Assembly: GCF_002906655.1 (NCBI RefSeq)
Contig: NZ_CP025794.1
Span: 2,170,001 to 2,234,000, forward strand
Source of the DNA: Vibrio hyugaensis
GTDB taxonomy: Bacteria > Pseudomonadota > Gammaproteobacteria > Enterobacterales > Vibrionaceae
Length of the DNA stretch: 64,000 nucleotides
Direction of reading: 5' to 3'
Positions 22,005 to 34,698 of this stretch are shown here, one piece after another. The notes beneath the pieces were generated by a model. It was not told the origin of the DNA, did not search any database, and saw nothing but the letters and a program-made list of their open reading frames with translations. The first letter of the stretch is position 1, and every line of letters begins with the position of its first letter. The position numbers and the translations under genes were made by a program.

Positions 22005-23546
22005 TTACCAAGTTTGGGTTGCTACGAAGTCGTCAGTCAGCTTCTTCAACTGAGCTTCAACTTCATCGTTGTACGCACCCGACTTGTCGATCTCAGCTGC
22101 AAATTCAGCGTATTGACCGCGAGCATACGATAGTAGAGCCGCTTCAAAATCTAGCAGTTTGTTTAGTTCAACATCTGCTAAATAGCCGCGCTCTGCCGCG
22201 AAGATAACTAGTGCTTGGTCAAATACAGACATTGGAGCGTACTGCTTCTGCTTCATTAGTTCTGTTACTTTTTGACCGTGGTCTAGCTGTTTCTTCGTCG
22301 CTTCATCAAGGTCAGACGAGAACTGTGCGAATGCAGCTAGTTCACGGTACTGAGCTAGTGCAGTACGGATACCGCCAGATAGCTTCTTGATGATTTTCGT
22401 CTGAGCTGAACCACCTACACGAGATACTGAGATACCTGGGTCAACGGCTGGGCGAACACCCGCGTTGAATAGCTCAGTTTGTAGGAAGATCTGACCATCG
22501 GTAATCGAGATTACGTTAGTCGGTACGAATGCTGAAACGTCACCTGCTTGAGTTTCGATGATAGGAAGAGCAGTTAGAGAACCAGTCTTACCTTTCACTT
22601 CACCGTTAGTGAAACGCTCTACGTACTCTTCGTTTACACGAGCTGCACGCTCTAGTAGACGAGAGTGTAAGTAGAATACGTCACCTGGGAATGCCTCACG
22701 GCCTGGTGGACGTTTTAGTAGTAGAGAGATCTGACGGTAAGCTACCGCTTGCTTAGATAGATCATCGTAAACAATCAGTGCGTCTTCACCGCGATCGCGG
22801 AAGTATTCACCCATCGCACAACCTGCGTATGGCGCTAGGTATTGTAGCGCTGCAGATTCAGAAGCGGATGCAACAACAACGATAGTGTTAGCTAGCGCGC
22901 CGTGCTCTTCTAGTTTGCGAACTACGTTAGCGATAGTCGATGCTTTCTGACCGATTGCTACGTAGATTGAGAAAATACCAGAGTCTTTCTGGTTGATAAT
23001 CGCGTCGATCGCCATTGCTGTTTTACCAGTCTGACGGTCACCGATTACAAGTTCACGCTGACCACGACCGATTGGGATCATTGAGTCAACTGATTTGTAA
23101 CCAGTTTGTACAGGTTGGTCTACCGATTTACGGTCGATTACACCTGGTGCGATTACTTCTACAGGCGAAGTCAGTTTTGCTTCGATTGGACCTTTACCAT
23201 CGATAGGTTCACCTAGCGTGTTTACTACGCGACCTAGTAGTTCTGGACCAACTGGCACTTCAAGAATGCGGCCAGTACCTGTAACTTTCATGCCTTCCTT
23301 AAGGTCAGCATATGGGCCCATTACTACCGCACCAACCGAGTCACGCTCAAGGTTAAGTGCTAGTGCATAACGGCCACCCGGTAATTCAATCATTTCACCT
23401 TGCATCACGTCCGCTAGGCCGTGGATGCGGATGATACCATCGCTTACCGATACGATAGTACCCTCGTTGCGAGCTTCACTAACAACATCGAAAGATTCGA
23501 TGCGTTGTTTGATTAGATCGCTAATTTCCGTGGAATTAAGTTGCAT
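22005..23546 (-). CDS. atpA: F1 ATP synthase subunit alpha
   Basis: A 513-residue subunit carrying the non-catalytic nucleotide site. Walker A GDRQTGKT lies near residue 169, and the alpha-specific arginine finger is in [14 protein letters not shown] chose the ATG that begins [12 protein letters not shown]; the frame is open 10 codons upstream, but this start gives the family length and lies 13 nt after the atpH stop. Confidence 0.97.
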   Translation of the reverse strand: MQLNSTEISDLIKQRIESFDVVSEARNEGTIVSVSDGIIRIHGLADVMQGEMIELPGGRYALALNLERDSVGAVVMGPYADLKEGMKVTGTGRILEVPVGPELLGRVVNTLGEPIDGKGPIEAKLTSPVEVIAPGVIDRKSVDQPVQTGYKSVDSMIPIGRGQRELVIGDRQTGKTAMAIDAIINQKDSGIFSIYVAIGQKASTIANVVRKLEEHGALANTIVVVASASESAALQYLAPYAGCAMGEYFRDRGEDALIVYDDLSKQAVAYRQISLLLKRPPGREAFPGDVFYLHSRLLERAARVNEEYVERFTNGEVKGKTGSLTALPIIETQAGDVSAFVPTNVISITDGQIFLQTELFNAGVRPAVDPGISVSRVGGSAQTKIIKKLSGGIRTALAQYRELAAFAQFSSDLDEATKKQLDHGQKVTELMKQKQYAPMSVFDQALVIFAAERGYLADVELNKLLDFEAALLSYARGQYAEFAAEIDKSGAYNDEVEAQLKKLTDDFVATQTW

Positions 23547-23559
23547 GCTCCAATCCCCA

Positions 23560-24093
23560 TTAAGACTGCAATGCATCGCTCAGGCGGTTCAAACGACCTC
23601 GCGCTGAGTCATCGATGACTAGGTCTCCGGCTCGAATAATAACCCCACCAAGTAGGGTCTCATCTACGCTGCAATTCAGCTTCACTTTGCGTTCAAGACG
23701 CACTTCAAGTTTGCTGCCAATATTTGCTAGCTGTTCATCAGAAAGTTCGCTTGCTGAAATGACTTCAACATCGATTTCTTTCTCATGTTCTTTCTTCAAT
23801 AAGAAGAATTGCTCACAAACATCGGGAAGGGCCGTTAAACGACCATTCTCAGCCATAACCTTAATCAGGTTTTGACCGTGCGCATCAACTTGTTCACCGC
23901 AAACTGCAACAAAAATTTCTGCCATTTTCTCGGCGGAAACAGAACCGGTTAAAAGTTCATTCATTTGTTCGTTTTTGGCAACTTCAGTAGCGAAAGACAA
24001 CATTTGGCCCCATTGGTCCAACTGGTCTTTGTCTACAGCAAAGTCAAAAGCTGCTTTAGCATAGGGGCGTGCGATTGTAGTCAAATCAGACAT
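23560..24093 (-). CDS. atpH: F1 ATP synthase subunit delta
   Basis: A 177-residue peripheral-stalk subunit that links the F1 head to the b dimer. The N-terminal helical bundle begins [11 protein letters not shown]. The C-terminal part has the conserved [20 protein letters not shown]. Its neighbours are atpF (14 nt away) and atpA. Confidence 0.96.
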   Translation of the reverse strand: MSDLTTIARPYAKAAFDFAVDKDQLDQWGQMLSFATEVAKNEQMNELLTGSVSAEKMAEIFVAVCGEQVDAHGQNLIKVMAENGRLTALPDVCEQFFLLKKEHEKEIDVEVISASELSDEQLANIGSKLEVRLERKVKLNCSVDETLLGGVIIRAGDLVIDDSARGRLNRLSDALQS

Positions 24094-24107
24094 ATGCGCC
24101 CCCAGAC

Positions 24108-24578
24108 TTAAAGTTTTGCAGTAATGTTGTCGAGAATATCTTTCTGAGCGTCTTTATCGATAGTACGCTCAAGGATTTTCTCGGCACCAGCTACAGCCAG
24201 AGTAGCAACTTGTTTGCGCAGCTCATCGCGTGCACGATTACGTTCAGCTTCAAGTTCTGCTTCCGCTTGCGCTAGGATTTTCTGGCGTTCTGCCTGAGCT
24301 TCCTCGCGAGCTTCATCAATAATTTGAGACTTACGCTTATTCGCTTGGTCGATGATCTCAGTTGCTGTGCGCTTCGCTTCTTTCATCTGATCAGAAGCGT
24401 TGGCTTGTGCTAGATCCAAGTCTTTTGCAGCACGTTCTGCTGCTTGAAGACCATCAGCAATTTTCTTCTGACGTTCTTCGATCGCTTGCATCAACGGTGG
24501 CCATACATACTTCATGCAGAACCACACAAATAGTGCGAACGAGATTGCTTGACCTAGCAGAGTTGCGTTTATATTCAC
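24108..24578 (-). CDS. atpF: F0 ATP synthase subunit b
   Basis: A 156-residue membrane-anchored stalk. One N-terminal transmembrane helix (about residues 5-27) is followed by a long charged helix rich in Ala, Glu, Lys and Arg that dimerises as a coiled coil. The length equals that of E. coli subunit b. Confidence 0.96.
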   Translation of the reverse strand: MNINATLLGQAISFALFVWFCMKYVWPPLMQAIEERQKKIADGLQAAERAAKDLDLAQANASDQMKEAKRTATEIIDQANKRKSQIIDEAREEAQAERQKILAQAEAELEAERNRARDELRKQVATLAVAGAEKILERTIDKDAQKDILDNITAKL

Positions 24579-24634
24579 AACAGCTACTCCCTTTTAAGAA
24601 TCAACTACAAAAATACAATTAACAGAGTTGTTAA

Positions 24635-24919
<285 letters not shown>

Positions 24920-24947
24920 TTAGTGCCCAAATAAAAAGCTTAAAAAA

Positions 24948-25763
<816 letters not shown>

Positions 25764-25768
25764 TCATC

Positions 25769-26158
25769 CTATTTTTTGTTGTTAATGAATAGCACTGGTG
25801 CACAGATATTAATACCTAGTACCAGCAAATAGGTTAGTTTGAGGGGAACAAGTTCCACCTGCATATACATGTAGGCAACGTAGAATAGCGCAACCGTGAT
25901 GAGAATTTTCAGAGCTTCGCCTGTGAAAAATGAAGCTGCAATACGCTTTGCAGCGCGAGCCCCACTAAACATAAAAGCAAAGAGCGCGAATACTGCATTG
26001 GCAACGACAAAAATGCCACCACCAACCAACGCTGAAAATCCCCATTCAGGATTCACGGCCACCGCCATTCCTGCCGCCACAAAAATAACCGCGCCAGACT
26101 GGATCATTAACAATTGCTTTGCGAGCTCTCGTCCTGGTCTAGCTAACGCAGCTACCAT
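25769..26158 (-). CDS. atpI: ATP synthase assembly protein I
   Basis: A 129-residue membrane protein with four hydrophobic segments, first gene of the atp operon. In other bacteria AtpI helps assemble the c ring and is dispensable. It is followed 8 nt later by atpB. Confidence 0.92.
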   Translation of the reverse strand: MVAALARPGRELAKQLLMIQSGAVIFVAAGMAVAVNPEWGFSALVGGGIFVVANAVFALFAFMFSGARAAKRIAASFFTGEALKILITVALFYVAYMYMQVELVPLKLTYLLVLGINICAPVLFINNKK

Positions 26159-26246
26159 GTATTCGTACCTCTAGTAATATCCACTTCGCACTAAACTCTA
26201 TATGTGCAGGGAAATTGGCGAAAATTATACGGTGAGAACAATTGAA

Positions 26247-26261
26247 TGCAATTATATTGCA
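26247..26261. promoter_or_regulatory. Inverted repeat upstream of atpI
   Basis: TGCAAT-TAT-ATTGCA is a perfect dyad with a 3-nt centre, 86 nt upstream of the atpI start in an AT-rich segment. It could be an operator or simply part of the promoter region. No regulator can be named. Confidence 0.3.
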
Positions 26262-26326
26262 TCAAAAATTTACAGTTTTGTTTACAATCCGACAACTTTC
26301 ACACAAAATTCGATTAAATTGATTAA

Positions 26327-26340
26327 TTGACCTAAATCAA
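26327..26340. promoter_or_regulatory. FNR-like box upstream of the atp operon
   Basis: TTGAC-CTAA-ATCAA matches the FNR dyad TTGAT-N4-ATCAA at nine of ten positions. It lies between the parB stop and atpI, so an oxygen-responsive promoter for the F-ATPase is plausible but only inferred. Confidence 0.4.
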
Positions 26341-26349
26341 TTATCTCAT

Positions 26350-27231
26350 CTAGGCCTCTAGCTTGGCAATCAGTTGATCCAATTTGTGAGGCTCATCAAG
26401 ACTTATCGTCACTTTCGCTTTGCCGTTTGCAGAACGGACCAAAGAAACCTTAGCATCAAGCAGTTGACTCAATTTATGCGACATTTGCTCCGCTTCGGTA
26501 TCTTCTTGTTGCGCTTTTTGCTCATTTTGTGGCGCTAAGCACTTTTTTACTAACTGTTCGGTTTGGCGAACTGTCATTTGCTTCTTAGCGACTTGCAGGG
26601 CTACTTCAATTTGTTGTTCGCCTTCTAAAGCCAACAATGCTCGAGCATGACCCATTTCTAATTTTTTATTGGCGACCAGACCTTTTACGTCAATTTCTAA
26701 TTGATTCAGACGTAATAAGTTACTGACGGTCGTTCTTGATTTGCCAATCACATCGGCCACTTGCTGATGAGTCAGCGTAAATTCATCTTGCAAACGCTCA
26801 AGCGCTTGCGCTTCTTCAATCACATTCAAGTCTTCACGTTGAATGTTCTCAATCAGCGCCATTGCGATGGCTGCTCGGTCTTCAACCTTTTTCACCAAGC
26901 AAGGAACACGTTTCAACCCTGCTTGCTTAGCAGCGCGCCAACGGCGCTCACCAGCGATAATTTCAAACTGACCGCCTGCGACTTGACGTACAACGATAGG
27001 TTGAATGATACCTTGTGATTGAATCGAAGCCGCTAGCTCTTCTAGGGCTTCTGGCGCCATATCTTTACGCGGTTGGTAAACACCCGGTTGCAATTGACCG
27101 ATCGCTAAATCCGTCAGTTCACCATCTGCCGACAATGCTTGGCTGTGCGATGCAATATGCTGTTTTTCACGAGCCAGCGAACTGGTCGACAACAGCGCAT
27201 CCAGTCCTTTTCCTAGACCACGCTTAGACAT
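26350..27231 (-). CDS. parB: Chromosome partitioning protein ParB (Spo0J type)
   Basis: A 293-residue centromere-binding CTP-dependent clamp. The N-terminal tail SKRGLGKGLDALLS is followed by the ParB/Srx CTPase motif GERRWRAAK (about residues 95-103). Next comes a helix-turn-helix (THQQVADVIGKSRTTVSNLLRL is its span, about residues 155-176) and a C-terminal dimer domain. It is paired with parA 23 nt upstream. This is the chromosome 1-type system, next to mnmG-rsmG near oriC. Confidence 0.95.
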   Translation of the reverse strand: MSKRGLGKGLDALLSTSSLAREKQHIASHSQALSADGELTDLAIGQLQPGVYQPRKDMAPEALEELAASIQSQGIIQPIVVRQVAGGQFEIIAGERRWRAAKQAGLKRVPCLVKKVEDRAAIAMALIENIQREDLNVIEEAQALERLQDEFTLTHQQVADVIGKSRTTVSNLLRLNQLEIDVKGLVANKKLEMGHARALLALEGEQQIEVALQVAKKQMTVRQTEQLVKKCLAPQNEQKAQQEDTEAEQMSHKLSQLLDAKVSLVRSANGKAKVTISLDEPHKLDQLIAKLEA

Positions 27232-27254
27232 GGGATGAATTCCTTAGGTTAGAG

Positions 27255-28028
27255 TTAAACTGGGATTTCTTCGCGGCGGAGCATTTCGCCCGCTAGAGCA
27301 AGATACGCTTTGGCGCCTGCGGAGTACTTGTCATAGTACATTGCAGGTTTACCGTGGCTCGGCGCTTCGGCCAAACGCACATTACGTGGGATCACGGTAC
27401 GGTAAACTTTACTACCAAAGTGTTTTTTAAGTTGATCGGATACTTCATTAGACAGGCGGTTACGTGGATCGTACATCGTACGCAGTAAACCTTCGATTTT
27501 GAGGTTTTCATTGACCACGGCCGCTAACTTGCTGATTGTATCCATAAGAGCAGTTAAACCTTCTAACGCAAAGTATTCACATTGCATCGGCACCAGCACA
27601 GAGTCGGCTGCGGCCATGGCATTGATTGTAAGAAGGTTTAGAGAAGGAGGACAATCAATAAAGATGAAATCATAGTTATCGCGAACTGGCGCAAGTGCGT
27701 TTTTTAAACGAACTTCGCGAGCGAACACTTCCATCAATTTGATTTCCGCAGCGGTAACATCTCCGTTCGCAGCGATAAGATCGTATTTACCAGTGGTTTC
27801 AGTGCAAACCACTTGTTCAAATGGGGTATCTTCAACCAGAAGATCATACGCCGTGGCGTCAACCATGTATTTGTCGACACCACTGGCCATAGTAGCATTA
27901 CCTTGAGGGTCGAGATCGATCACCAAAACCTTGCGCTTTGTTGCCGCCATCGAAGCTGCTAAGTTAATGCACGTTGTTGTTTTGCCGACCCCACCTTTCT
28001 GGTTGGCGATTGCTACTATTTTACCCAC
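27255..28028 (-). CDS. parA: Chromosome partitioning ATPase ParA
   Basis: A 257-residue ParA/Soj ATPase. The deviant Walker A KGGVGKTT is at residues 11-18 and Walker B is FIFIDCPPS. It lacks the N-terminal DNA-binding extension of plasmid-type ParA, so it is the chromosomal type. It positions the origin region together with ParB. It lies in an mnmG-rsmG-parA-parB run with gaps of 10 and 23 nt. Confidence 0.96.
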   Translation of the reverse strand: MGKIVAIANQKGGVGKTTTCINLAASMAATKRKVLVIDLDPQGNATMASGVDKYMVDATAYDLLVEDTPFEQVVCTETTGKYDLIAANGDVTAAEIKLMEVFAREVRLKNALAPVRDNYDFIFIDCPPSLNLLTINAMAAADSVLVPMQCEYFALEGLTALMDTISKLAAVVNENLKIEGLLRTMYDPRNRLSNEVSDQLKKHFGSKVYRTVIPRNVRLAEAPSHGKPAMYYDKYSAGAKAYLALAGEMLRREEIPV

Positions 28029-28038
28029 GATTACCTCG

Positions 28039-28674
28039 CTAATTTTCCTTGCGCGATAAGATTACTAGATGACGATCACCTTCCAACTCAGGAACAGCTA
28101 AAGATATGATCTCTGTCACACTACACCATTCAGGAAGCTGATCCATTTCATCTTTAGGGTGCTGTCCTTTCAGTGCTAGGAACACCCCGTTATCTTGTTT
28201 AGGCAGATGGTGACACCATTCCACCATGTCCGTCATTGAAGCAAAAGCTCGACTCAGAACGCCATCAAATTTTTCTTCTGGTTGGAATTCTTCGACACGA
28301 CTTTGAATAGGCGTCACATTTTTCAGACCTAGCGTATGAACCACTTGTTTAATAAAACGAATGCGTTTGCCTAGGCTATCTAGCAAGAAGAACGTTTTAT
28401 CAGGACTCATTATGGCCAGAGGAATACCTGGTAAACCAGGACCAGTACCCACATCGATAAAACGCTCGCCTCGTAAGTGAGTGCTAACCACTATGCTATC
28501 AAGAATATGTTTCACTAACATCTCAAGTGGATCACGAACCGATGTGAGGTTATACGCTTTGTTCCACTTGTCGAGCAGTTCGACATAACCGACCAACTGC
28601 TCGCGTTGTTTTTCAGATACCTCTAAATCGGTTTTTTCGATTAGGGCATCCAGTTTTGTGCGTAGTGCGCTCAT
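28039..28674 (-). CDS. rsmG: 16S rRNA (guanine527-N7)-methyltransferase
   Basis: A 211-residue SAM-dependent methyltransferase. The SAM-binding motif [14 protein letters not shown] lies near residues 73-86, and SRAFASM holds the later catalytic/RNA motif. Loss of RsmG gives low-level streptomycin resistance in other bacteria. It starts immediately after the mnmG stop codon, so translation is probably coupled. Confidence 0.96.
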   Translation of the reverse strand: MSALRTKLDALIEKTDLEVSEKQREQLVGYVELLDKWNKAYNLTSVRDPLEMLVKHILDSIVVSTHLRGERFIDVGTGPGLPGIPLAIMSPDKTFFLLDSLGKRIRFIKQVVHTLGLKNVTPIQSRVEEFQPEEKFDGVLSRAFASMTDMVEWCHHLPKQDNGVFLALKGQHPKDEMDQLPEWCSVTEIISLAVPELEGDRHLVILSRKEN

Positions 28675-30570
28675 TTACTCGTCCTCGCCTTTTTTCAGCA
28701 AGCCGTGTTTTTTCAAATGAACCAGCAAAATAGAAATCGCCGCAGGGGTAATACCTGAAATTCGAGAGGCAATCCCGATACTTTCCGGTTTTGCTTCCGT
28801 CAACTTAGCTACAACTTCATTAGAAAGACCTTTCACGTCTTTGTAATCCAGATCGGTCGGTAACTTGGTATGCTCATGACGCAATGATTTTTCAATCTCT
28901 TCTTGCTGGCGCTTAATGTAACCGTCGTATTTCACTTGAATTTCAACTTGCTCTGATGCTTGTTGATCGTCGAGTGCTGGTGCGAACGCATCAAGTTGCG
29001 TCAGTTGTGAATACGAGATCTCAGGACGACGAAGAAGATCTTCACCGCTAGCTTCACGTGCCATTGGCGTTTTCAATAGCTTGTTTAGCTCATCGATACC
29101 TGCAGAATTCGGATTCATCCACGTCGATTTCAGACGTTGACGCTCGGTTTCCATGTTGTCGATTTTTTCATTGAAACGTGCCCAACGAACATCATCAATC
29201 AAACCAAGTTCTCGCGCTTTTTCCGTCAAACGTAGGTCGGCGTTATCTTCACGCAGCAACAGACGGTATTCAGCACGAGACGTAAACATGCGGTATGGTT
29301 CTTTGGTGCCCATGGTCGACAAATCGTCAATCAACACGCCCATGTAAGCTTGATCACGGCGTGGGCTCCAACCTTCTTTGTCTTGACTATGCAGACTGGC
29401 GTTCAGGCCAGCCATTAAACCTTGCGCTGCAGCTTCTTCGTAACCAGTCGTACCGTTGATTTGCCCAGCAAAGAATAGACCACTGATGAATTTGGTTTCG
29501 TACGTTTGCTTCAAATCACGAGGGTCGAAGAAATCGTACTCAATCGCGTAGCCTGGACGAACGATATGTGCGTTTTCAAAACCTTTCATTGAACGAACGA
29601 TTTGTACTTGTACGTCAAATGGCAGGCTGGTGGATATACCGTTCGGGTATAACTCGTGCGTCGTTAGACCTTCTGGCTCGATGAAAATCTGATGGCTGTT
29701 TTTGTCTGCAAAGCGCATCACCTTGTCTTCGATAGAAGGGCAGTAACGTGGACCGATACCTTCGATCACACCCGCATACATTGGGCTACGATCGAGGTTA
29801 TTACGGATCACCTCATGAGTTTGCTCATTGGTGTGCGTAATAAAACATGGGATTTGACGTGGATGTTGATCACGATTACCCATGAAAGAAAATACAGGCG
29901 TTGGATTATCACCATGTTGTGCTTCAAGCACTGAGAAATCAACACTGCGTGCATCAATACGTGGTGGTGTGCCCGTTTTTAGACGATCCACACGGAACGG
30001 CAGTTCGCGTAGTCGATCCGCTAATGCGATCGACGGTGGATCCCCAGCACGGCCACCAGATGAGCTTTCCATACCAATGTGGATCTTTCCGCCAAGGAAA
30101 GTACCAACGGTGAGCACCACCGCTTTCGCTCGGAATTTAAGACCCATTTGCGTAACCACACCAACCGCTCGATCTTGCTCAACAATCAGATCATCAACCG
30201 ATTGCTGGAACAAAGTAAGGTTTGGGGCGTTTTCTAATGCATCGCGAACATACGCTTTGTACAACGCTCTGTCCGCTTGTGCACGTGTCGCACGTACTGC
30301 CGGACCTTTAGAGGCGTTCAGTGTTCGAAATTGAATACCTGCATGGTCGATAGCTTCTGCCATCAAACCGCCCATAGCATCCACTTCTTTTACTAAGTGA
30401 CCTTTACCGATACCACCGATAGCTGGGTTACAAGACATTTGGCCTAATGTATCGATGTTATGGGTAAGGAGAAGCGTTTTTTGTCCTGTGCGTGCAGATG
30501 CGAGCGCGGCTTCCGTTCCTGCGTGTCCGCCACCGACAACAATGACGTCAAAGTTTTCGTGATAAAGCAT
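28675..30570 (-). CDS. mnmG: tRNA uridine 5-carboxymethylaminomethyl synthase, FAD subunit
   Basis: A 631-residue FAD enzyme (GidA). It works with MnmE to modify wobble U34 of tRNAs. The N-terminal dinucleotide fold [17 protein letters not shown] (about residues 11-27) and the second signature [12 protein letters not shown] are present. It is transcribed away from oriC; in E. coli its transcription influences origin activity. Confidence 0.97.
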   Translation of the reverse strand: MLYHENFDVIVVGGGHAGTEAALASARTGQKTLLLTHNIDTLGQMSCNPAIGGIGKGHLVKEVDAMGGLMAEAIDHAGIQFRTLNASKGPAVRATRAQADRALYKAYVRDALENAPNLTLFQQSVDDLIVEQDRAVGVVTQMGLKFRAKAVVLTVGTFLGGKIHIGMESSSGGRAGDPPSIALADRLRELPFRVDRLKTGTPPRIDARSVDFSVLEAQHGDNPTPVFSFMGNRDQHPRQIPCFITHTNEQTHEVIRNNLDRSPMYAGVIEGIGPRYCPSIEDKVMRFADKNSHQIFIEPEGLTTHELYPNGISTSLPFDVQVQIVRSMKGFENAHIVRPGYAIEYDFFDPRDLKQTYETKFISGLFFAGQINGTTGYEEAAAQGLMAGLNASLHSQDKEGWSPRRDQAYMGVLIDDLSTMGTKEPYRMFTSRAEYRLLLREDNADLRLTEKARELGLIDDVRWARFNEKIDNMETERQRLKSTWMNPNSAGIDELNKLLKTPMAREASGEDLLRRPEISYSQLTQLDAFAPALDDQQASEQVEIQVKYDGYIKRQQEEIEKSLRHEHTKLPTDLDYKDVKGLSNEVVAKLTEAKPESIGIASRISGITPAAISILLVHLKKHGLLKKGEDE

Positions 30571-30679
30571 GAACTGACCTCAGGTATTCAAAGGATTTAA
30601 TGGACAGATAAAAAAGAGCGGTATTTTACCTTTTTTCTCTGTTAGAGAGAATCGTTTTCTCGCTTTTCAAATTTTAGTC

Positions 30680-30996
30680 TCCAAGACTATATATATAAGA
30701 TCTATATATATGATCTTTTATTGGATCTATTATTAGGATCGACCATTTCTGTGGATAAGTAGAAAATGATCAACAAGATCATGGATCTTCTTTGGATCAA
30801 AAGTTGTGATCATGATTTGATCTGATCGAGGATTACCTGAGATCAAAATCGCTACTTATACACAGGGGTAAAAATGGATCAAAGTTATTATTTGGATAAC
30901 TAAAGGAAAGTCACCGGATCTTAGTATACTTATCCACAGATGGCTTGCGCATTTTTTGAGCGGTTGAACGAAGGTTTTCGAGAAGAGTTATTCACA
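30680..30996. other. oriC: Chromosome 1 replication origin oriC
   Basis: An AT-rich unwinding element at about 30680-30736 holds three phased repeats, each starting with GATCT (30699, 30712, 30724). It is followed by DnaA boxes: TGTGGATAA (30750-30758), TTATACACA (30856-30864), TTTGGATAA (30891-30899), TTATCCACA (30930-30938) and TTATTCACA (30988-30996). Fourteen GATC sites fall within 222 bp (30699-30920), as expected for Dam/SeqA control. The order of 13-mers and boxes R1, R2, R3 and R4 parallels E. coli oriC. It lies between mnmG and mioC, the conserved vibrio position. Confidence 0.95.
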
Positions 30997-31039
30997 AAGA
31001 GGGAAATCAGAGCCGCCATGCGACTCTGAGAAAGGGAAA

Positions 31040-31480
31040 TTACGCAGAAAAGCGCGATAGATTTTCGTTTAGCCACACTTCGGCAGCGTCTTCTGGTACG
31101 TCGTGATTGAGTACATCTATCTTAAGGCAATCAGTAAGTGGGGTGGCCCCAATATCTTCCAGCAAATCGTAAGCATGTTGGCCTGCTGCGCAGAACGTAT
31201 CGTAACTTGAGTCGCCAATAGCAACGACGGCGAACTTCACGTCTGCCATCTTAGGTGGCGTGTTTTGTAGTGCTGCAATGAAAGGTTGAATATTATCCGG
31301 ATACTCGCCAGCGCCATGAGTTGAAGTGACCACTAGCCAAGTGCCTTGATTTTCGATCGACGACAATTCAGGTTGGTTGTGGATCGTTGTTTCAAAGCCG
31401 TTTGCGTTGAGGAGATCACTTAAGTGATCTCCTACGTATTCCGCGCCACCTAAAGTACTGCCTGTAATAATGTGGATCAT
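31040..31480 (-). CDS. mioC: FMN-binding protein MioC
   Basis: A 146-residue flavodoxin-like protein with FMN phosphate loop [12 protein letters not shown] (about residues 7-18) and second loop [12 protein letters not shown]. coli MioC supports biotin synthase in vitro. The gene is transcribed toward oriC, which is known to affect origin function in E. coli. Confidence 0.94.
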   Translation of the reverse strand: MIHIITGSTLGGAEYVGDHLSDLLNANGFETTIHNQPELSSIENQGTWLVVTSTHGAGEYPDNIQPFIAALQNTPPKMADVKFAVVAIGDSSYDTFCAAGQHAYDLLEDIGATPLTDCLKIDVLNHDVPEDAAEVWLNENLSRFSA

Positions 31481-31533
31481 GTGTCTTCCTTATTGAGTCA
31501 TACCAACGCCCGTAGGTACTTGAGCGTTAGTAC

Positions 31534-31575
31534 AAAAAGAAACGCGGTGGTAAGCTCAAGCCTAACACCGCGCAT
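31534..31575 (-). terminator. Terminator of mnmE
   Basis: A CGCGGTG / CACCGCG stem (31543-31549, 31566-31572) with a U-tract on the minus strand begins about 5 nt from the mnmE stop. Confidence 0.8.
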
Positions 31576-31579
31576 TTTA

Positions 31580-32941
31580 TTATTTGCCGATACAGAATGA
31601 AGAGAAAATTCGGCCGAGTAAGTCATCAGAGCTAAACTCACCGGTAATCTCATTGAGGTGCTGCTGAGTAATGCGTAGCTCTTCTGCGAGGATTTCCCCT
31701 GCCATGTACCCTTCTAGCTGCTCTTGGCCGATTTGAAGGTGTTGAGCTGCGCGTTCTAGCGCATCTAGGTGTCGACGGCGCGCCATAAAGCCACCTTCAG
31801 TGTTACCAGAAAAGCCCATGCACTCTTTTAAGTGAGTGCGTAAAGCATCCACACCCGCGCCCGTCTTCGCTGATAGGCGGATTAAGGTTGGATCATTGAC
31901 GTGGCAGATCCCCATACTTTCACCGGTTTGATCCGCTTTATTACGGATCACTGTCATGCCCATATTGCTCGGCAAGCGATCGACAAAATCAGGCCAGATG
32001 TCTTTAGGATCGGTGGCGTCGGTTGTTGTACCGTCCACCATGAAAAGCACACGGTCAGCTTGTGCAATTTCGTCCCAAGCGCGTTCGATACCGATTTTCT
32101 CTACTTCATCTGAAGCGTCACGCAGACCAGCAGTATCGATGATGTGCAGTGGCATTCCATCAATATGGATGTGCTCTCGTAGTACGTCACGAGTAGTGCC
32201 TGCGATATCGGTTACGATGGCGGACTCTTTACCTGACAGCGCATTCAATAGGCTTGATTTACCCGCATTAGGACGACCTGCAATGACAACTTTCATGCCC
32301 TCGCGCATGATCGCACCTTGGTTAGCTTCTTTACGCACGGCATCAAGGTTGTCGATGATGGCTTGCAAGTCTCCAGACACTTTACCATCTGCAAGAAAGT
32401 CGATTTCTTCTTCAGGAAAGTCGATAGCTGCTTCTACGTAGATACGCAGATGAATAAGAGATTCCACCAGCGTTTGAATACGCTGTGAGAATTGACCTTG
32501 TAGCGACTGAAGTGCCGATTTTGCGGCTTCTTCAGAGCTAGCATCAATCAGGTCAGCGATTGCCTCTGCTTGGGTTAAATCCATCTTATCGTTTAGGAAC
32601 GCGCGCTCAGAGAACTCACCAGGACGTGCAGCACGAACGCCCTCAATACCCAAGATGCGCTTGATCAGCATGTCCATTACCACAGGGCCACCGTGACCCT
32701 GCATCTCTAACACATCTTCGCCTGTGAACGAGTGTGGGTTAGGGAAGTAAAGGGCAATGCCTTGGTCCAGTACCGAACCGCTTTCTGATTGAAATGGCAG
32801 GTATTCTGCGTAGCGAGGCTTTAGGGTTTTACCGGTTACCTCTAGTGCTACTTGGTTGGCCTTAGGGCCAGAAACACGAATAATGCCGACACCGCCACGA
32901 CCCGGTGCGGTTGCTTGAGCGACAATCGTATCTGTAGTCAT
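31580..32941 (-). CDS. mnmE: tRNA modification GTPase MnmE
   Basis: A 453-residue G protein that works with MnmG at tRNA wobble uridine. The N-terminal folate-binding domain begins [20 protein letters not shown]. The inserted G domain has GRPNAGKSS (near residue 222), the switch TTRD and DTAGLRD. The C-terminus ends in the invariant CIGK carrying the catalytic Cys. Full length and isolated from its neighbours by terminators. Confidence 0.97.
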   Translation of the reverse strand: MTTDTIVAQATAPGRGGVGIIRVSGPKANQVALEVTGKTLKPRYAEYLPFQSESGSVLDQGIALYFPNPHSFTGEDVLEMQGHGGPVVMDMLIKRILGIEGVRAARPGEFSERAFLNDKMDLTQAEAIADLIDASSEEAAKSALQSLQGQFSQRIQTLVESLIHLRIYVEAAIDFPEEEIDFLADGKVSGDLQAIIDNLDAVRKEANQGAIMREGMKVVIAGRPNAGKSSLLNALSGKESAIVTDIAGTTRDVLREHIHIDGMPLHIIDTAGLRDASDEVEKIGIERAWDEIAQADRVLFMVDGTTTDATDPKDIWPDFVDRLPSNMGMTVIRNKADQTGESMGICHVNDPTLIRLSAKTGAGVDALRTHLKECMGFSGNTEGGFMARRRHLDALERAAQHLQIGQEQLEGYMAGEILAEELRITQQHLNEITGEFSSDDLLGRIFSSFCIGK

Positions 32942-33027
32942 AATCTTGCCTTTTGAGCTGGGCTATAGGGTTTGAAGTCCTAGGGAGCCATAACCATTAA
33001 TTAGCTGAATTGTAATCAGCCAAAAAC

Positions 33028-33055
33028 AAAAAGGCGACCTTTTGGCCGCCTTTCT
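33028..33055 (-). terminator. Terminator of the rpmH-yidC operon
   Basis: An AAAGGCG / CGCCTTT hairpin with inner ACC/GGC lies 19 nt downstream of the yidC stop, with A-rich sequence that becomes a U-tract on the minus strand. Confidence 0.8.
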
Positions 33056-33073
33056 TATTCTTTTACTAAAAGG

Positions 33074-34696
33074 TTACTTGGTGTGTAAGCCTTTTTTCTC
33101 CAGCGCTTTGTAAATCAAAGTTTGTTGGATCAGCGTAACGATGTTCGACACCAACCAGTATAGAACTAGGCCTGATGGGAAGAACAAGAAGAAGAAGGTG
33201 AACATAACCGGCATAAAGGTCATGATCTTCTGCTGCATTGGATCCGTTACTGTCGTTGGGCTCATTTTCTGGATTAGGAACATTGATGCACCCATCAGAA
33301 GTGGCAGGATGTAGTACGGGTCCTGCGCTGAAAGGTCATGAATCCAACCGAAGAATGGTGAGTGACGTAGCTCAACCGATTCCATTAGTGCCCAGTATAG
33401 CGCGATGAAGATTGGCATCTGTAGGATAAGAGGTAAACAGCCACCCAGTGGGTTCACTTTCTCTTTCTTATACAGTTCCATCATCTCTTGGCTCATACGC
33501 TGACGGTCATCACCGATACGTTCACGCATTGCTTGCAGTTTAGGCTGTAGCATGCGCATTTTCGCCATAGACGTGTATTGCGCTTTCGTTAGTGGGTACA
33601 TTGCACCACGAACGATGAAGGTCAAACAGATGATTGCCACACCCCAGTTACCCACGAAGCTTTGGATGAAAGCAAGCAGTGAGTGAAGTGGTTTAGCGAT
33701 GAACCATAACCAACCGTAGTCAACTACTAGGTCTAGGTTTGGTGCTACTGCTGCCATTTCATTTTGTAGTTTAGGGCCAACCCATAGCGTCGCTTCGAAC
33801 TGAGCTTGGTCACCTGTTGCGATAGTTTTGTTCGGCATACGAACACCGATATCGCCAAGGTTACCAATTACGCGAGTGTATAGGTTTGTACCTGGTTCGT
33901 TACGTGGGATCCACGCTGCAGCGAAGTAGTGTTGGATCATTGCTGCCCAACCTTGGCCGTCTGCTAGGTTGATAGACAGGTTACGATCCTGCATATCTTC
34001 GAAGCTGTATTTCTTGTAACGAACATCTTCAGTTGAGTAAGCACCGCCACGGTAAGTTGGCATCGTGATGCTACCGCCTGCGTCCATTAGGTTTTGACGC
34101 AAGTGAGCGTACATACCAAAGGTTGCATTGTTACCTGAGTTGTTCACTACATCGTATTCTACGTTTAGCGCGTAGCTGCCACGTGTGAATACGTAAGTCT
34201 TAGTGTATTCGATACCGTTCGCAGTGAAAGTCATTGGAACACGCAGTTCGTCTTGACCGTCAGCCATAGTAAAGCTGTCTGCGCTCACGTTGTAGTGAGG
34301 ACGGTTAGTGCTGCTTAGGTCAATACCTTGAGGACCCACTAGACCGCTCTGTGCGATGAACTGGTGGCCTTTAGTATCTTTAAGCAGAACGAAAGGGTCT
34401 GATGAATCAAGTTCAGCAGCGTATTTGTTTAGGTCGGCATGTACCACATCGCCACCAACGGTGTCGATCGACAGAGTTAAAACATCAGTCGTTACTGTGA
34501 TAGTTTTTGCAGAAGCTTGCTGTTGACCAGGAACTGGGTCTAGATCGTCAGCAAAAGATGGTGCAGGTAGAGTACTGCTTGATTGAGCCTGTTCAACCGC
34601 TTGAGGTGCTGGGTTCTTTGCTACTTGCCATTGTTGAAATAGCAAGAAAGAAACCAGTGCCAGAGCGATGAGCAGGATATTACGTTGAGAATCCAT
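33074..34696 (-). CDS. yidC: Membrane protein insertase YidC
   Basis: A 540-residue insertase for inner-membrane proteins, alone or with Sec. An N-terminal anchor (about residues 5-22) is followed by a large periplasmic beta-domain (about 55-340) and a conserved five-helix core with the cytoplasmic hairpin ([20 protein letters not shown]). The gram-negative long form is complete. It lies 2 nt after yidD. Confidence 0.97.
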   Translation of the reverse strand: MDSQRNILLIALALVSFLLFQQWQVAKNPAPQAVEQAQSSSTLPAPSFADDLDPVPGQQQASAKTITVTTDVLTLSIDTVGGDVVHADLNKYAAELDSSDPFVLLKDTKGHQFIAQSGLVGPQGIDLSSTNRPHYNVSADSFTMADGQDELRVPMTFTANGIEYTKTYVFTRGSYALNVEYDVVNNSGNNATFGMYAHLRQNLMDAGGSITMPTYRGGAYSTEDVRYKKYSFEDMQDRNLSINLADGQGWAAMIQHYFAAAWIPRNEPGTNLYTRVIGNLGDIGVRMPNKTIATGDQAQFEATLWVGPKLQNEMAAVAPNLDLVVDYGWLWFIAKPLHSLLAFIQSFVGNWGVAIICLTFIVRGAMYPLTKAQYTSMAKMRMLQPKLQAMRERIGDDRQRMSQEMMELYKKEKVNPLGGCLPLILQMPIFIALYWALMESVELRHSPFFGWIHDLSAQDPYYILPLLMGASMFLIQKMSPTTVTDPMQQKIMTFMPVMFTFFFLFFPSGLVLYWLVSNIVTLIQQTLIYKALEKKGLHTK

Positions 34697-34698
34697 CG

